Assembly: GCA_003254925.1 (NCBI GenBank)
Contig: QANZ01012447.1
Span: forward strand, 198,725-262,724
Direction: 5' to 3'
DNA: 64,000 nucleotides
From: Chamaecrista fasciculata
Lineage: Eukaryota > Streptophyta > Magnoliopsida > Fabales > Fabaceae
A model generated the notes under the pieces. It was not told the DNA's origin. It worked only from the letters and a program-made list of their open reading frames with translations, and ran no database searches. Every line of letters starts with the position of its first letter. Position 1 is the stretch's first letter. Positions 11,267 to 22,763 of the stretch are shown here, in pieces. The translations under genes were made by a program, and so were the position numbers.

Positions 11267-13844
11267 TCATTGCTTCCTTCCTCTTCCTTTCTTGGTCGGT
11301 TGTGCATCCATCTGGTCTTTTCCAGTGACTTCTGATATATCCACTGCAGAATTATTGGGTAGTGGAGTAGAAGCACAGAGAAAAGTACTTGTCAGTAACA
11401 AGGTAAAAATTCAAATTGTAATTCATGTAAACCATAGTTTCAACATGGTACTATCAATCAGGACCATTTTGCCGTTTCAGATAATTGATGCTTCAGTATG
11501 CCATCAGCTTGAATCCCCAACGATACCGAGGTACATTACATTCATGTGCAACCCACCCAAACCAGCATTTTTGGCATCCACTAATCTTTAAACCAAATAT
11601 TATGAGGTTTTGTTATTCTAGCCGGTAAATTTGGAATTTGGAATTGAATATCAGGATCATGTGAAAACAGTTTCAAGCCATTTTGAGAAAGAATGGGGAA
11701 ATGAATATTAGGAGTGGTATGGTCAATGGTGATACAGTAAACACATGTAAATCAGAAATTAAGCCATCAATTGAAGTATAAATTAGGAAGAATTATTATC
11801 ATGTCGTTATTAACATTGAGCTTTTTAGGCCCACATCACATTTATGGAATAAAAAAGTGGCTTTAACAGTCTCACTATTATAGATATTGAGAAATACACT
11901 TACTAGCTGTTCAAATGCAGTACACAATAAAAAGAAACTTAACATAAGACATACCATCAGGACCCCGAGCCATCAAAGCAAAGAAGATATTGTTAAGTTT
12001 CTCCATCTTCTTAGCCTCTTGCGCTTGGTCTGTCTTAAACTTCAGACACTGGTCAAAGAACAATAGTTCACCTTTAGGACATGCTTATACTGATTTGACT
12101 AAAAATGTAAGTTACTAGTGTACCCCAAAACAAGTACTCCAGGTACTAGAGAACAAAATGCCAATCCAGAAGCTATTTGTGAGGATAATAACAACAACAA
12201 CAACAACAACAATAATAATAATTAATGAAATAATTATTAGGTAGCTGCATTCATAGTCAATCATATAACCAAAAAATCTAGAGTAAATACAGCCATGCAA
12301 AATTTCATAAATTCTAGGAGCTACATCTTTCCTTGCTATATATTCTTCACTGAGAATGAGCAAATTTGAGATTGCCATGTCTAACTTGTACAGAGCAAAA
12401 TCGCCAGTCAGAATAACATTAGTGGAAGAGAGTGTTCTTTGTGACCACAACAGTAACAGAGGAGCCAGATCAATAATAAGAATAATCATAGTTCTAAGAA
12501 TCAGAACAAACCAATTGATTCAACTAGTTGGATTCAGAACCAGTGCTTAGTTTAGTACAGAATAATCTTTAAGCTGTTCAATTAAAAAATTCACCAAGAA
12601 CCAACAAACCGTCCAAGAGTCAGTAAAAATTGATAAAATCAACTAGTTAATTGGTTTAACCAATCCATACAATATTTGGCCAAAAAACAAACACAGTCCA
12701 TACTATATTTTTTTGTTTAGTATGATGCCATTTTGCAGTACTTAACTTAAAATATAGGCTTATTTATGTTGAACTTGGATATTAACATATTTGAACTTAT
12801 TTTTTCTAAGTATTAACTAATATAACAATGTTTGAAACTCATTAATAAAATACATATTTAATTTCTACTAGTTCAACCACAATTTAACTATGGTCAGATC
12901 ATTGAATGTTGAACCAGTGTTTCGAACAGTTCAATGGCCAGGCTGATTTAATAAAATACAACTTCGTAATTGTCATCCCTTGGGAGTCCCATTCCAATGC
13001 CAGAAAGTCTCTAAAGATATCATATATATGGTGCACAGGTAAGATGTGCTACTTCCTAGAGTGAACTCAAAGATTCCTAAACATAAAATCACCAATACAT
13101 AAAGCGTATTTAGTCCACCGGGATAAAGCAATGTGCCAATGTCTCAGATAGACCAGTCAAATAGAACAGAAAGATACTTCAAAAGAATAGGTAATTTAAA
13201 TATAATCTTGTTTCTGATAGAACACCCTGCAATTAATATTAACACAGAACCAAACTGGTGCCCGAAGATGGCCTAGGCACAATGACAAGGGTGCAAACAC
13301 AGATAAGTAAAGACAATCAACTGGCATTCGAGAGGCTAGGGCTCTCCCCCAGAACTCCACTATTAAACTTAGAATAGCACTTCCACAATTGAGTGCATAA
13401 CAAGGCAATAGCATTGAACACAGGAAATTGAGATAAATATAACTTTTAAGAAAAGGAGCATCAGAAGGGTACCTCTCGGTTATCAGTAACCTTCAGCACC
13501 AACTTGCCATCACAATGCCTGTACTTCATGCAATACCGTGTCTACATCCAAAATATTTGTATTGAGATAATGAATGCACCTTGCAGAATAGAAGCCTAAA
13601 ATCTTGATACTCAAGGTGCATGTGTGTGTTAATTTTCAGAGGCTAAGTAAAGCAAAATATGGTTGAAAAACAATTCAACTTTTCTTATGGACTGCAAAAA
13701 ATCTACACAAGAGTATCATCCCCTGGTTTTAATACTATTTAATGAACCAAAATAAAATAAAGAGGATATTACAGCATCAGGATCTGCACGGAACATCTGA
13801 ACGGATCGCTCCACAAACTCATCCCATGCAGTTATATAAACCAT
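11267..13844 (-). CDS. SRP9: Signal recognition particle 9 kDa protein (SRP9)
   Basis: SRP9 pairs with SRP14 on the Alu domain of 7SL RNA in the cytosol, where the complex slows elongation of secretory proteins. Coding exons on the minus strand are 13773-13844, 13473-13541, 11955-12048 and 11267-11343, all GT-AG, giving 103 residues, the usual plant length. Family landmarks are MVYITAWDEFVERSVQMFRA at the start, then RYCMKYRHCDGKLVLKVTDN (beta strands), CLKFKTDQAQEAKKMEKLNN (basic helix), and a Lys/Arg-rich tail ending GRGRKQ. The start is the only Met in frame that gives the family N-terminus. A separate 5'-UTR exon is predicted at 15219, with a likely acceptor at 13929. Introns are AT-rich; the longest (12049-13472) has a CAA/ATA microsatellite at about 12189-12225. 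No lesions are seen. Confidence 0.97.
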
Positions 13845-13929
13845 TACACCAGACAGGGAAGGAGTGAATCTCAATTCAGGGATTTCAAAAAACTTCTGAT
13901 GGTTTAAAGCTCTAGTCAATTGAGTTCAC

Positions 13930-15218
13930 CTGAGAGTCATAAGAAGACCCATGAAATTGATCTTACATCACCAAATCAAATATAATCGTATATTTAAATA
14001 CCTGATGCAAAATGAGGAATGTTTAGCAAGCAACTGATTACTTGATCTTGAATGATCAGCAACTATACTAGAATATGTAAAGACTATTGAACAAAACTTA
14101 TATGACATTAAAACATCCATGTTAGCTATTCACTTCTGCTATAAAAAGAATGCAATGAATCATAACTCATAATATTAGTTGATGTTTAGACTATAGATAA
14201 AATCAAGAAGAAGAGCTAAACTACATGGTATTAGAGGTCATTTGATCAAGCATTCTTACTTCGTAGTCTTGTCTAGCCTTTCATTATTCTAATTCACCTG
14301 ATAAAAGAGGTTCACCATTGAACCCCTTTGGTGTTCCTTTTATTCTGAATCTTTCCCTTTCACAATGATATTTAATTGAATTAACATAACTAATTCATTA
14401 TAGGTTTACTTTATCTCCTTACACATAGTCCCTTACCATAAACATATATGGTATAACAAAAGGGAACACGTTCCCATTGCCATACTCATTTGTATATCAT
14501 GATGACAACAGCATTTTTTTGGCAGCCACTTCTGCATGCTATCTAAGCTTGCATATAAAGACCACTAAATTTTTAAGTAACAAGTGCATCTTTGCCATTT
14601 GCTAAGAATAAGACCAAGTGCTGAAGACAATTTAATACAATTCCACCTCATTTTCCACAGAATGACGCTATTAACATTTATAAGATAGATTCGTTCTTAC
14701 TGGCCACTCCTATATACCATAGCTATAAGTCTATAACATTCTAGTGCCTTATTTACTAATTATATTAAGCATCAGCAAAGATACAAGTTAAACCATGTAG
14801 CTACTTTTACTGAGACCAAGGTCCTATCCCTTTTTACACAACTTTATCAAAAAAATCAACTGCTTAAAAGCTATAATCACCAAATCATTGGCATACAAAG
14901 AATAAAGAAACTTATCTACGGTCAGTCAAAGAATGCATAAACTGGACTAGATAATTAAGTATTTCAATCCAACAAGAATATAACCGCAGAAACCAAAAGC
15001 GTTTTGTGAAGTTTACATCATAGAGAACAAACTCCATATACAAACTTCAGCTAAACTAGCATCAATCTCTCAAGTTTTCACATACACAGTGGAGGATTCC
15101 AGTGTAATTTACAAACAAAAAAAATTGGCGCACCATTAGACAACAAAATTCATTTCAGAAATACAAATGTACGGCCATAGCAGTATCTTCACTTAGCTTC
15201 AATCAATTAGGTAAATAC
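13930..15218 (-). other. Predicted 5'-UTR intron of SRP9
   Basis: On the minus strand a good donor follows CGGCCGCTCAG (plus 15217-15218) and an acceptor follows ATGACTCTCAG (plus 13930-13931), just upstream of the SRP9 start codon. The interval has no coding sequence or recognised repeat. The intron is inferred from splice signals only; spliced transcripts would decide. Confidence 0.55.
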
Positions 15219-15480
15219 CTGAGCGGCCGAGCAAGCTCGTTGAAAGCAAACTCTTAGGGCTCGAAAGATTTGGCAGAGAAAAAGATGAGAGTGTAAATTT
15301 GTGTAGTGATTATTGATTTCGATGAGGAATCGAGGGTTACAAATCGCGATGATTAGAGTTTGAGAATTTTATCTGCAATGGATTAGAACAACAACTTCGG
15401 ATCATCAATTCATATTCCCACTCTGTTTGAAATGCAACAAGAGGATTTGGGAAAGGAGAGCAAGGGCCGTTTGATATTGC
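15219..15480 (-). promoter_or_regulatory. SRP9 5'-UTR exon and proximal promoter
   Basis: This less AT-rich block ends (in minus sense) at a strong splice donor. It has pyrimidine-rich stretches such as CTCATCTTTTTCTCTGCC, typical of plant leaders. The transcription start is not fixed by any clear TATA box. A (TA)n run at about 15490-15513 and a 1-kb hairpin lie directly upstream, so the promoter is short or overlaps them. Confidence 0.5.
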
Positions 15481-15517
15481 ATTGTTATATTTATATATAT
15501 ATATATATATATATTCG

Positions 15518-16586
15518 AAAGTGCGAATTTGGTCCTATAACTTCTCTCTAGGTCCCAAATCAGTCCTATATCTTTTTTTATCTCAGTTTTGGTCCCATAT
15601 GTTTTGAAAATCTCCTACCGTTAGTCCTCCGTCCATTTTAAATTACAGTTTAGTCATGAAAACGTCAAGTCCCTTTCACTTTAGTCTCTGACTATCAAAA
15701 TAAAAGTGAAAGAGCATCTCTGAAGATTCTCAAACCTTACATCTTGGTCCCTAATCCTTGAATTCCTCATGAAATGGAATAGAAATGCAAAAACAACAGA
15801 AATTAAAGCAAATGATAGAGGGACCAAAACTGAAAACGCAGAAAATTTAAAACCCACTGGAAAATGCCTGAAACTAACTGAATAACGTACAAAAATCGCT
15901 GAGAAACTCAAGAATTCATCCAAAAACCCCAATCCTCACTGAAATCTCACTCAAATAATCGCCCTCAAATGCTTTAAAAAAGAATTTTCGAAAATCTAAA
16001 CTTTTGAGGAGGGTGTTAGAAGAAATGTAAGGGAATCTTCTATCACCTTCCTCCTCAAAAGTTTGGATTTTCGAAAATTCTTTCTTAAAGCATTTGAGGG
16101 CGATTATTTGAGTGAGACTTCAGTAAGGATTGGGGGTTTTGGATGAGTTCTTGAGTTTCTCGGTGATTACCGTACGTTTTCCGGTGGGTTTTAAATTTTT
16201 TGCGTTTTCAGTTTTGGTCACTCTGTCATTTTCTTTAATTTGTGTTATTTTTGCATTTCTATTTCTTTTCATGAAGAATTCATGGATTAGGGACCAAAAT
16301 GTGAGGTTTGAGAATCTTCAAGGATGCTGTTTCACTTTCATTTTAATAGTCAGGGACTAAAGTGAAAGGGACTTAAAGTTTTCATGACTAAACTGTAATT
16401 TAAAATGGACGGAGGACTAACGGTGGGAGGTTTTCAAAACATATGGGACCAAAACTCGGACAAAAAAAGATATAAGACTGATTTGTTACCTGGAGGAAAG
16501 ATACATGATCAAATTCGAGACAAAAAAAGTTATAGGACTGATTTGGGACCTGGAATAAAGTTACAGGACCAAATTCGCACTTTGAC
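15518..16586. mobile_element. 1.07-kb foldback element with about 500-bp arms
   Basis: The left arm (AAAGTGCGAATTTGGTCCT) and right arm (AGGACCAAATTCGCACTTT) pair almost along their whole length. The centre near 16010-16045 pairs down to a loop of about 30 bp. The two arms encode mirror images of one 76-83 codon frame (plus 16130-16360, minus 15681-15932), a by-product of the inversion. The right arm has an extra tandem copy of about 60 bp (about 16457-16576). No clear target duplication; the left flank is a (TA)n run. Confidence 0.85.
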
Positions 16587-17195
16587 TTTTTTTTTTTACA
16601 AAAGAATTAATTTAGTCCCAAATTTTACATTGTATGTCAATTTTCTTCTTAATTTTTTTTATTGTTAATTTTGTCCTTAATGTTTTATAATTTGCTGTCA
16701 ATTTTTTTTTGGCAAAAGATTAACTTAATACTATATCTTTTTATCATTAATACGATAATTCTACATATGTTACCTTGACTTTTATGATTTATCAATATAT
16801 TTAAATGAAGTTTATGACAATTTCTTTTGAATTAATGATAAGAAAATAGCATTATTTAAAAATATCTTATATATAAAAATTGAAATGCTTGACTTTTTAA
16901 ATTAAAATTATGATTATAAAAATTTACATAAATGATAAAATATTTATTCAAGTAAATTAAATATATATGAAATATAACTAAATTAACAAATAAATATTGA
17001 ATAACATTAATTTTTATTTATTTTACTTTTTATTCAAGTACATGTTTGATAATGTGAAGTTAGAACATAAACGACCATTTTGCTTAAATATAATCTCCTT
17101 AAATTTTCATTAGAGATACAATTATAAGTTTCTATCAGATAGATGCCAATACATAAAGGGTGACTAACTTCCAATATAATTTAATTTACATGTTT
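16587..17195. other. AT-rich intergenic DNA
   Basis: About 16610-16730 has phrases like TTTAGTCCCAAATTTTACA and TTTGTCCTTAATGTTTTA, resembling a degenerate foldback arm without a partner. The remainder is AT-rich; no gene is seen. Confidence 0.5.
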
Positions 17196-17200
17196 TAAAC

Positions 17201-17424
17201 AGATAGAAATTAGGGTAAATATCAGGAATGAATGAAAAGCTCAGAATACCCAATTGTGGTACCTCTGGCTACTTTATATTACGCATATGAGAAGAATCTA
17301 TACAACTGGAATTAGTTACAGGTACAGCACAAAATCCGCTGAGGTAGACACGTGTCTTAGACCATGTGCACCTCAACCGGCTATAACTAATTACATCATT
17401 AACTATATTAATTATGTTCTAACA
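17201..17424 (-). repeat. copia-1 3' LTR
   Basis: 224 bp, minus sense starting TGTTAGAACATAATTAATAT. Near-identical to 31501-31724. The purine tract lies just inside, at about 17425-17436. Confidence 0.95.
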
Positions 17425-17888
17425 TTCCCCCTCAAACGAGAGGGTGCTGGAGCAAGCCCGAGTTTGCTGCGATGTTGTTGAAATAGAGGATGAGTTAAGG
17501 CCTTCGTAAAGCAATCAGCTACTTGATAACTTGAAGGAACATAACTAACAGTAAGATCTCCTGAAAGAATCATGTCTTTGATGAAATGTACATCGATTTC
17601 TATGTGTTTACTACGAGCATGTTGTACTGGATTAGCCGCCAGCGCCCGAGCGCTTAGATTGTCGCACCAAATCATAGATGGTTGTTGTGCCACCAAACCA
17701 AGCTCAGACAACAGAGACAGCAGCTACTTCATTTCTGCAGCACCATCCGCCAAAGCCCTGTATTCTGACTCTGTGCTCGATCGAGACACTACACGCTGCT
17801 TCCGCGATCCCCAAGAGACCAATGTGTCACCAAGGTACACACACAATCCGGCCATTGACTTCCGGTCATCCAAATGAGTTGCCCAATC
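17412..17888 (-). pseudogene. copia-1 RNase H, 3' part (severed)
   Basis: This continues the same pol frame on the other side of the nested element: DWATHLDDRKSMAGLCVYLG, then SRSSTESEYRALADGAAE, WCDNLSARALAANPV, ARSKHIEIDVHFIKD and VADCFTKAL, all typical of the copia RNase H and C-terminus. A TAG at 17724-17726 replaces the Trp usually found in AEMKW. The frame ends just inside the LTR. It cannot be expressed with its 5' part. Confidence 0.93.
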
Positions 17889-20197
17889 TGATGGAGATTG
17901 TGCCCTAGGGCCAATCATCATATAGATATGTTGTGAACATATCAATTAATTTATAGAGATAAATTAATGGTTATCACATTATTAGCATGTTTACTGTGAT
18001 AACAGTCCGTGATTAATTATAAGATAATTAATCTAAACTGTCCCTGGTCGATCATTCGAGTGGGAACTTGAAATGAACTAAGATCAGCATGACCTCGGTG
18101 CATAGGGATGCATGCACTAGATGCTGGTACGAGAGTCATGGTGCAATTACGTAAGGAGTTACGAGTTGCTGGACTGACCCGGAGAATCCTACATGGTTTT
18201 AGTCATTAGCTAGTTTCTCCTGGTACACCTGTCATGATGCCCTCAAGACCTGAGGTCTTCATCATTCCGGCGTTGTAGTTGTCAGACTTTGGCTTAGTCT
18301 AACGTTGCCCAGCAGGGTAGCCTTAAGGGCTAAGTACGGGTTTGGTTGATTACCGTGCTGAGGAATATGGTTGACCAAGACGAAATTTTGTCCCTCATAG
18401 AGATGTGAGATATTTCACTGGGCCCCTCGATGAGTCTGTCCAAGGAATGTGTGGCCACACTGGAAATTGGGACTTACTCAAGGAATCGAGAAAGTTGGAG
18501 GCATGGATTTTGGATGACTTTCCCATGCCTGATCCATTACCGGAATATCGTAGGACAAAAAGGGAATTTGACAAAGAAGTACTGAGGTTAAGTCGTTTCG
18601 GCGTTAAACGATAACCCACGTGTTTTGGGTAGTCGTGATGGCTTGCTAGAGTCCGCTCTCGACTTGTAAGTCATAGGGATGACTTGCTGCCAACTTCACG
18701 TGGGGCCTACTGGGTCACACACGAGCAGGATCAAGATGCCATTTCGGGACACGAATTAGGGTTAATTCGTGGGTCACATTGGTGACACCGTTTAAGACAT
18801 AATTGACTGTCTGGGACAGGAAATATTGTCTTGAATAAATATCTACAGATATATGATATTTAGATTTGTGGGACAAATTTAAATATATATATGGATGATA
18901 ATTATTAAATAGATAATGTGATTATGCTATTTATAATTATATTCCTATTTATAATATTAGGAATAAATAAATTAAATAAGTTTCCTAAAAGTTAAGAAAT
19001 TATTGATTTATTAAATTCACTAATATTAGGATAATAGGGAAGGAGGATGGCGCCTCCTATAGGCCTATTTTAATTAATAGAAATGTTTTATTAATTAAAT
19101 ATATGGCTTGGAGATTTGAAATTCAAATAGATTTGATCTACATTTCAAATGATTGAATTCGATATTAGTGTAATATTTTAATTCAATAATTATATATGTA
19201 TAGGTGAAAGTCGAAATTTTAGCTCTATTTGAATTTAAATATTAATGTAATATTTTAATTCAATAAAAGACTAAAAATTCGAATATGAGATTGACTTGAG
19301 ATATTATGGTAATATCTTAAATCAATATTGTTGGAAAATAACAAATTAGTTATAACTACCTAATGGTTAGGTTTGTTATTTTAGTTTATTAAATTCCAAC
19401 AAATTTTTTGTTGGACTTGGCGCATGGAAGAGAGAATCCTTTTGGGAAGATTTGATCTTTCAAATTGATTCTCCAAGATTGCATTTGGATCCAAATTATA
19501 ATATTAAGGTAATATTATAATTAGGAATTCAAGTCCTAAAATCATGATATTAGTGTAATCTCATGATTTAATAATTTGATAATTGTTTAATTTTGGGAAA
19601 CTCTAATTATAATTATCAAAGCCTAAACTATATATATATATGTAGCCCTAAGTCGACATAAGAAGAGACTCTCTCATACCTTGGGAATTTCGACTTTAGC
19701 TAGCAAAGTTCACAAGATCAAAATCGTTTTGAGTCTTGGTGAAAGTTTGTGAGAGAAAAACACAACCCTAATCTTTCTAGAGAGAGAAAGTGGCGCAAAC
19801 CCTAGAATTGTTTTTGGTTTTGTGAGTTGAGGTTGTGTGTGAGATCAAGAACCACATTCTTGATCATAGGCGCCATCTTATCTTGGAGTTTGAGAAGTGT
19901 TCTTGAACCCAAGAACACCGTAGATAAGGCTCCCGGTTCGCTTGGAGAAGTGAACGAGGCTAGCACCTAGGCATCTACCAAACTGTTCGTGTGGATCACC
20001 GGTGGAGGGAGCACACTCGGAGTGGACTCCTCATATTCGTAAACGCAAAGAACAGTCATCGATTTGGGTAAATTCTTGACCTTACACCGATACAGATCCA
20101 TATAGCGGATCTATTGGGAAAAGAATCGCTATGTGTGGTTTAAAATTTTGTTTTATACACGTTTCCGCTGCTTTACATGCATGGCGATTTCCCAACA
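17889..20197 (+). repeat. Nested element 5' LTR (2309 bp)
   Basis: Direct repeat of 25141-27449. Its 3' half is AT-rich and holds five palindromes (19150-19573). It includes a leader-like stretch with GAGAGAGAAAGTGGCGC at about 19779. Confidence 0.93.
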
Positions 20198-20198
20198 G

Positions 20199-20210
20199 TG
20201 GTATCAGAGC
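20199..20210 (+). other. Primer-binding site of nested element
   Basis: TGGTATCAGAGC, complementary to the 3' end of initiator Met tRNA, one base after the 5' LTR. The same motif serves copia-1. Confidence 0.85.
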
Positions 20211-21246
20211 CACGCTATTCTTGGATCTGTATTGGTTTTGGTGATTATACATGTGATGTGTAATGTATGTTTTTACCGTTTTTCATTGGCATGATAGTTG
20301 ATGTTTTACGAAAAAGATCCACCAAAACTTTTTGGAATTAATGCTAAGAGTGCGAATTTTATGTATATGATACATAAAGAAATCAATATGATTGATTTTA
20401 AGATTTTCTTGAAATAATAGGCCAAAGTCGAAATTCCTTATGATTATAGTTAAAATTGTTTTAATTATAATTATAAAAGGTGTGGCTGAAAATTTATTAA
20501 AATTATGAATTTTATAAAGTTTTCATATCAATAATTAAATTCTTGAATATGATTCTTGAATTTTATAATTATTGATAATGGGCCTAAATTCAAGAAAAGG
20601 GGCATGTTAAAATTGCACAATCCTAATTAAACACTATAACAAAATCGGTTTTGATATGTATGTTTGATATATCGTGTTTGACATAATTGTATGAATGGTT
20701 CATATATGTAATTGTGTGGTGTTGGATATGGCTCTAGGTTTTTGGTGTATACGGCCTGCGTGTCGTCTCCCTCTATCCGATGTAATTTACTTTTCAGTTT
20801 ATACCTCAATGTAACTTGGGTTTACTCTCTTGTAATTTTACGTTTCTTTTTAGAAAAATTCTCTCATTGGCTTGGGAGAATTGTTAGGATAGGTGAGCCA
20901 TATCTAAACACGATATATGTCTGTTTTACATTTTAGCATTGTATGTGATGCAAAGCGCTAGATGTATGTTTAGGACGCGATTTTAACATGCTTTCTATAT
21001 TAAACGCTACAACAACGTATACGATACGGGCGTGGGATTTTGCATATGATGCAAGATCCATGCACATGTTTATATGTATGTGATACATAGGGAAATAAAC
21101 ATGTGACATGACTCGTTTAATTTTAAAAGGAGTTTTAGAATTAAACTATATATAACAGAACGATTTTATGAAATTTAACCCTTTTAGAAAATCTTAAGTT
21201 TTAATGCCATCAATAAAACACCCTGTGGAAATCTTGTTCATCATAG

Positions 21247-21635
21247 AGCGGTGATCGCCCTCAGCGACACGTATCTGTCTTGACCTCGAGGACACACGGA
21301 TGAATGGGAGTTTCAGTTCGACGCCCATTGAAGTCTTGGGTCATTAAATGCGGTGATTGCCCTCAGCGACACGTATTTAAATGGCGCCGTTGATAATATG
21401 GGGCTGGGCTTCGGCCTCGTCGTTTGGGCCTTGCCATTCACAAGTTTTATTGTGTGACTTAATGGGGTTATCAAAACGGTTTTGGACCTCAAGGCATTAG
21501 ATGGGATAAACATGCCATAATAAGTATCATATGATGATACAGTCCCATAAGGATCTAAGAGTCACATATGATGTGATTGGTAAAGAGTTACCTACCTAAA
21601 TAACCAAAAGGTGCATGATCGCCCTCAGCGACGGT
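21247..21635 (+). repeat. Three direct repeats in the nested element's leader
   Basis: A phrase GATCGCCCTCAGCGACACGT recurs at about 21252, 21354 (one change) and 21618 (shortened) in the untranslated leader between primer site and gag. It is GC-richer than its surroundings. It may be a packaging or dimer signal, but that is inference. Confidence 0.7.
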
Positions 21636-21758
21636 AAATTTTGGTGAAATATGGGTCTTAGCCACCAATAATAAATTTTACTGGGTTTTATAAAATGGTG
21701 GACATATATATATTTTTTCTGCTAATCAAAATTCATATCTTTGAAATTGTAGAATCAA

Positions 21759-22763
21759 ATGGCAACTAGTAGTTCAACTTTTTCACTGCGACCTATCCTT
21801 GAGAAGGATAAGCTGAACAGAACGAACTTCCTCGATTGGTTTCGTAATTTGAGAATTGTTCTCACCCATGAGAGGAGACTGTATGTTCTGGACAAACCGA
21901 TCCCTCAAGAGCCTGCCAAGGGTGCTCCAGGAGCTGAGCGGAGGGCTTGGGAGAAGCACTTCGATGACTCGCTGGAGGTCTCTTGTCTGATGATAGACAC
22001 AATGATTCCAGAGCTTCATGAAGGCTTGGATCAATTGATGTCATATGAGATGATTATGCGTCTCAAGGAAATGTTCCGCTATCAAATCAGACAAGATAGA
22101 TATGAGACCACGAAAGCTCTTATGTCTTGCAAAATGGCTGAAGGTGATTCTGTTGGTTACCATGTCACTCACATGAGAGGGTACCTAGATCATCTTGAAA
22201 GGCTGGGATTCCCTGTTCAACCTGAGATTGCCGCAGGCATAATCCTGTGCTCACTGCCTAAGAGCTATGACTCGTTTGTCAGAAGCTACTATAGGAGAGG
22301 AACAGAGAAGATAGTTTCTGAGTTGCATGGAATGCTCAAGTCAGTTGAGGCATCCCTGATTCAGAAGAGGGAAAAGAAAATGAAGGGCAAAGAAAAGATG
22401 AAGGGAATCGAGCTGGATGGTGAGACCAAGCCAGAGGACGACCCTAATCAATCACCTGCCAAGAAGGCAAAGCCCTCAGAGGAAGTATCTTGTGCTTTCT
22501 GTCAAGTGTCAGGACACGTGATGAGAAAGTGCAAGTACTACTGGGAAGATCAAAAGAAGAAGAAGTGCGTTCAAGCCTCTACTTCAGGTATCTTTGTTAA
22601 TCTTTTTTTCTACTTAACCACTAAAGTATTGGATACGATATGTGGTTCTCACATTTGATGTGCAGGGTCTTCAGAGACAGTAGAAAACGAGGACGTAAGC
22701 GATATGGACCTCGAAGTGGACAATGGAGCAAAGGTTGCTGCCAATGCTAATGAAGGACCATGA
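21759..22763 (+). CDS. Gag protein of nested element, probably spliced
   Basis: Gag forms the virus-like particle that packages the element RNA. The start is ATG 21759 (MATSSSTFSLRPILEKDKL), with the copia-gag phrases NFLDWFRNLRIVL, YETTKALMSCKM, LDHLERLGF and GIILCSLPKSYDSF in order. A Lys-rich stretch precedes one zinc knuckle CAFCQVSGHVMRKC (residues 245-258). Exon 1 ends at 22587. A 78-bp AT-rich GT-AG intron (22588-22665) is followed by exon 2 (22666-22763), which adds an acidic tail (SSETVENEDVSDMDLEVD) and a stop, 308 residues in all. Unspliced, the frame also stops soon after (22658). The intron is predicted from splice sites and frame closure. No protease motif is present, so no polyprotein is made. 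Confidence 0.8.

Noticed and set aside
12508-12950. Possible degenerate MITE in the long SRP9 intron (GATTCAACTAGTTGG / GAACAGTTCAATGGCC)
   Set aside because: The arms match too poorly and no target duplication is visible.
15681-16360. Two similar frames of 76-83 codons on opposite strands
   Set aside because: They are mirror copies created by the inverted repeat, hydrophobic by composition, with no known domain.
19488-19530. TAATATTAC on the minus strand in an LTR palindrome, resembling a geminivirus origin nonanucleotide
   Set aside because: It falls in the arm and centre of an AT-rich palindrome, without the GC-rich stem, iterons or a Rep gene; chance is sufficient.
20199-20210. tRNA-like sequence
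   Set aside because: It is only the 12-nt primer-binding site; no cloverleaf. No tRNA, rRNA or other structural RNA gene was recognised anywhere in the window.
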